DNA of 19,570 nucleotides from Glomus cerebriforme (lineage: Eukaryota > Glomeromycota > Glomeromycetes > Glomerales > Glomeraceae), in contig QKYT01000483.1 in assembly GCA_003550305.1 (NCBI GenBank), positions 63,401 to 82,970 of the forward strand, in the 5' to 3' direction. Shown here one piece after another: positions 17,327-19,570 of this stretch (position 1 is its first letter; each line of letters starts with the position of its first letter). The notes under the pieces are model-generated. The model was given only the letters and a program-made list of their open reading frames with translations. It did not search any database and was not told the DNA's origin. The position numbers were made by a program, and so were the translations under genes.

Positions 17327-18540
17327 TTCTATACTAATACATCTTGTTTACCAATTGCTAGTGTTTATCTAACATAAGGTATGTTGGGATCTGTTTAAAA
17401 AGCATTTGAATCAAATATTCTTAAAGTATTTAACAAATACTTGGCAAATTCAACCTTGTGTTGAAATCTAATTTTCAAAATTTTTATGACAGATTTTATG
17501 GTATTGCAAAATCTTTAATTATGCATGTTAATCAAATAATTTTACATATATTTGAAAGATGAGAATTTACTCTAATTTATAAATCAAAAAACGTTCAGAT
17601 TGAATCACTACATGTATAGATATTAATGATCAAATACAAGATTTCAACATAAATGCATTGGACGCTCATTGGGACGCATTTATTTAACATTCAGTGATTC
17701 AATTCATGCGATTTTAGGTTCATTAGACAGCTATAGTCTTCTCTTTCGAAAAAAAATGTAAATTTAATCATCAACCATATGTGTACGCCAAGTTATTCAC
17801 AATTTTGTCACGGCAATTGTATTCCGATTTTATAATTTTAATGTTGTTTATATTAAAAAAAAAAATTCAAAATTTGTATAACCAATTAATTTTATGCATT
17901 TCATCATTACTATATGACTGATAATTTTTTATATAGGTGGGATTATTTCATTCAATTTATTAAATATTATTAATTTTTTTAAAATAAATAATTTATTAAA
18001 TTATTTTTTTTTCTTATAGATTCAGCCCCTTTCTTTGAAATGGACCTTATGGATGATTAAAATGATAGGCAGGGATTCTTTCTTTGAATTTATTAAGAAA
18101 TATTTATTTTATTTTTTTTTATTTGAAATAAAATAACTATCTTAATATTACGGAGAATAATATTATAATAAAAAAAATGTATATGGTATTGTGCATTAAA
18201 ATTCTCATCAAATGCTGCGCCTCTCTGTCACGAAATTTAATAATTGCATGGCAGGTTAATTAACAAAAATTATATAATTACAAAATAGCTAAAATTAGAT
18301 TTTATTTATTAAAACCTATCTGTCCGAAAATCTCTTCACTGAAACCTCATGGCAAAGATGATTAACTAAACATAAAGTAACCATGTCATATTTTAAAATA
18401 TTCAAATTACTTTTCGCAAGAAAGTTTTGATATAATATCATAACAGATAATATATACAGTATATTACTAATCACTAAGTAATAATAAAAAAAAACTTATT
18501 GGCACAAAATTAAAAATACTATACTTTCATATACTTTCAT
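17327..18540. other. A/T-rich intergenic stretch
   Basis: No open frame or RNA gene is supported. The only notable item is AAATGCTGCGCCTC (from about 18210), which also occurs on the opposite strand inside the hAT-like element near 7318-7331, with similar flanking sequence. This points to a shared dispersed repeat. Confidence 0.5.
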
Positions 18541-19240
18541 TTTGCACTAAGTTAATTAATCATGATAATTTGAATTTGATAAGGAGTTGTCGTATATTGT
18601 CTTACAAAGCTTTTTTACAGGCGTAAATGTTATCACAAAGAAAGGAGTTGGTGTACCATAAATATTATTGCTTTTTTATTAATATCCAGATGATCTATGC
18701 ATAATATTGCAATCATATACTGTATATCATATATTTCTCATGACTAAATAACTAATTTGATTTTGATAGACTGGACTTACTTTGTGACCGTGTTGGCGTA
18801 TGTTGTCTTACATAGTCATTATTTTATCTAATGAAAACTTTTTACGGGCGTAAATGTTTATCACCAAGAAAGGAGTTGGCGTACCATAAATATTATTGTC
18901 TTACACCAGATGATCTATGCATAGCAATATTGTAATCATATATATCATATATATCATATGTGCCGCCTATTTATTATACTAATTAAAATCACTCAATTCA
19001 GCTATATAAATTTCTCATGACTAAAGTACAACCATGCATACTATTTGCACTAAAGTTGATTAGCTGATTTTGATAGACTGCGGATAATTTGTGACCGGCT
19101 AAAAAGGAATTGGCGTTATTGTCTTACATAGCCTTTAATTCGTCTAATGAAAACTTTTATGGGCGTAAATGTTTATCACCAGGAAAGGAGTTGGCGTACC
19201 ATAAATATTATTGTCTTACATAGCTTTTTTATTAATATCC
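18541..19240 (+). repeat. three-unit imperfect tandem array upstream of the Sel1 gene
   Basis: The anchor GCGTAAATGTTTATCACCA recurs at 18621 (slightly altered), 18848 and 19163. Each copy is followed by AAAGGAGTTGGCGTACCATA and AATATTATTG, and preceded by a TTGTCTTACATAG box. Further shared segments include TTTGCACTAAGTTRATTA, TTTGATAGACTG and GATGATCTATGCATA. Unit spacing is 227 and 315 bp, the difference being an insertion with (ATATATCAT) repeats around 18938-19030. The array stops about 70 bp before the start codon at 19309, so it forms the upstream region of that gene and may act as duplicated promoter modules. Confidence 0.8.
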
Positions 19241-19308
19241 ATGCATAGCAATATTGTAATTATAAATGCCCGCTTTTTGTTTTTGCGTGCAATTTTTATT
19301 TTAATAAA

Positions 19309-19570
19309 ATGACGTCAAATGAATACATTGATAACACTATTAACAATTATCAAATAGCAGCAGAAAATGGGGATAAAATTGCGCAATATGAATTGGGTAA
19401 ATGTTATCAATATGGAAATGGTGTTGAAAAAGATGAAGTTAAAGCATTTGAATGGCATACAAAATCAGCTGAACAAGAACATATCAATGCACAAACCAGT
19501 TTAGGATATTTTTATGAAAATGGTATAGGTACAGAAAAAGATTTTGAAAAGGCGATTCATTGGTATCAAA
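19309..19570 (+). CDS. Sel1-repeat protein, N-terminal part (runs off window)
   Basis: The ATG at 19309 opens 87 complete codons reaching the window end. After a short leader (MTSNEYIDNTINNYQ), the pattern IAAENGDKIAQYELGKCYQY then GNGVEKDEVKAFEWHTKSAE is a classic Sel1-like repeat (A..G...AQ..LG..Y..G.GV.KD..KA..W...AA). A second repeat starts at about residue 55 (EQEHINAQTSLGYFYENG, then IGTEKDFEKAIHWYQ). Sel1 repeats form alpha-helical solenoids that serve as adaptors in signalling and ER-associated degradation. In Rhizophagus they are very abundant and often follow a kinase domain; here none precedes them. TAATTATAAATG (about 19254-19265) could be the TATA region. The start is set by an in-frame ATG at the beginning of similarity, although a first exon upstream cannot be excluded. 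Confidence 0.88.
   Translation, partial: MTSNEYIDNTINNYQIAAENGDKIAQYELGKCYQYGNGVEKDEVKAFEWHTKSAEQEHINAQTSLGYFYENGIGTEKDFEKAIHWYQ

Noticed and set aside
19310..19317. TGACGTCA (CRE-like palindrome) overlapping the Sel1 start codon
   Set aside because: It overlaps the coding start (M-T-S). A functional element there is unlikely, and an 8-mer match can be chance.

Overview
The window looks like nuclear DNA of an arbuscular mycorrhizal fungus (Glomeromycotina, most likely Rhizophagus). This is inferred from very high A+T, many long homopolymers, spliceosomal introns of about 80-125 nt, and the gene families present: F-box/LRR-like proteins, TLD-domain and BTB-domain fragments, and a Sel1-repeat protein. 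All are strongly expanded in Rhizophagus. Nothing bacterial (operons, Shine-Dalgarno sites, CRISPR) is visible. No database search was possible.

Layout. 1-530: frame-broken coding remnant of unknown family. 950-3400: two decayed TLD-domain fragments facing each other (+ then -), followed by a 250-bp tandem duplication holding the only ambiguous base (N at 3682). 4038-5083 (-): a previously unobvious six-exon gene for a small four-transmembrane protein. It was found by joining exons by hand, and every intron closes in phase. 6196-6782 (-): decayed BTB-domain gene. 7078-7700: a non-autonomous hAT-like element with 12-bp inverted ends and a perfect 8-bp target duplication. 8346-12692: two paralogous F-box genes arranged head to head. 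The left one is intact (566 aa). The right one has a single in-frame TAG that lies inside a GTTAGT splice-donor-like sequence. 13571-15652 (-): 5' part of a Ty3/gypsy-like LTR retrotransposon (LTR, primer-binding site, decayed gag; no pol or second LTR). 16032-16500: tandem repeats that each carry a hairpin with compensating stem changes. 16673-17038: a second small inverted-repeat element. 18541-19240: a three-unit repeat array directly upstream of a Sel1-repeat gene that starts at 19309 and runs off the window.

The genes do not form a pathway. This is an accessory, repeat-rich region in which members of expanded signalling and ubiquitin-adaptor families duplicate and decay between transposable elements. 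The probable working genes are the four-TM gene, the left F-box gene, the Sel1 gene and perhaps the right F-box gene.
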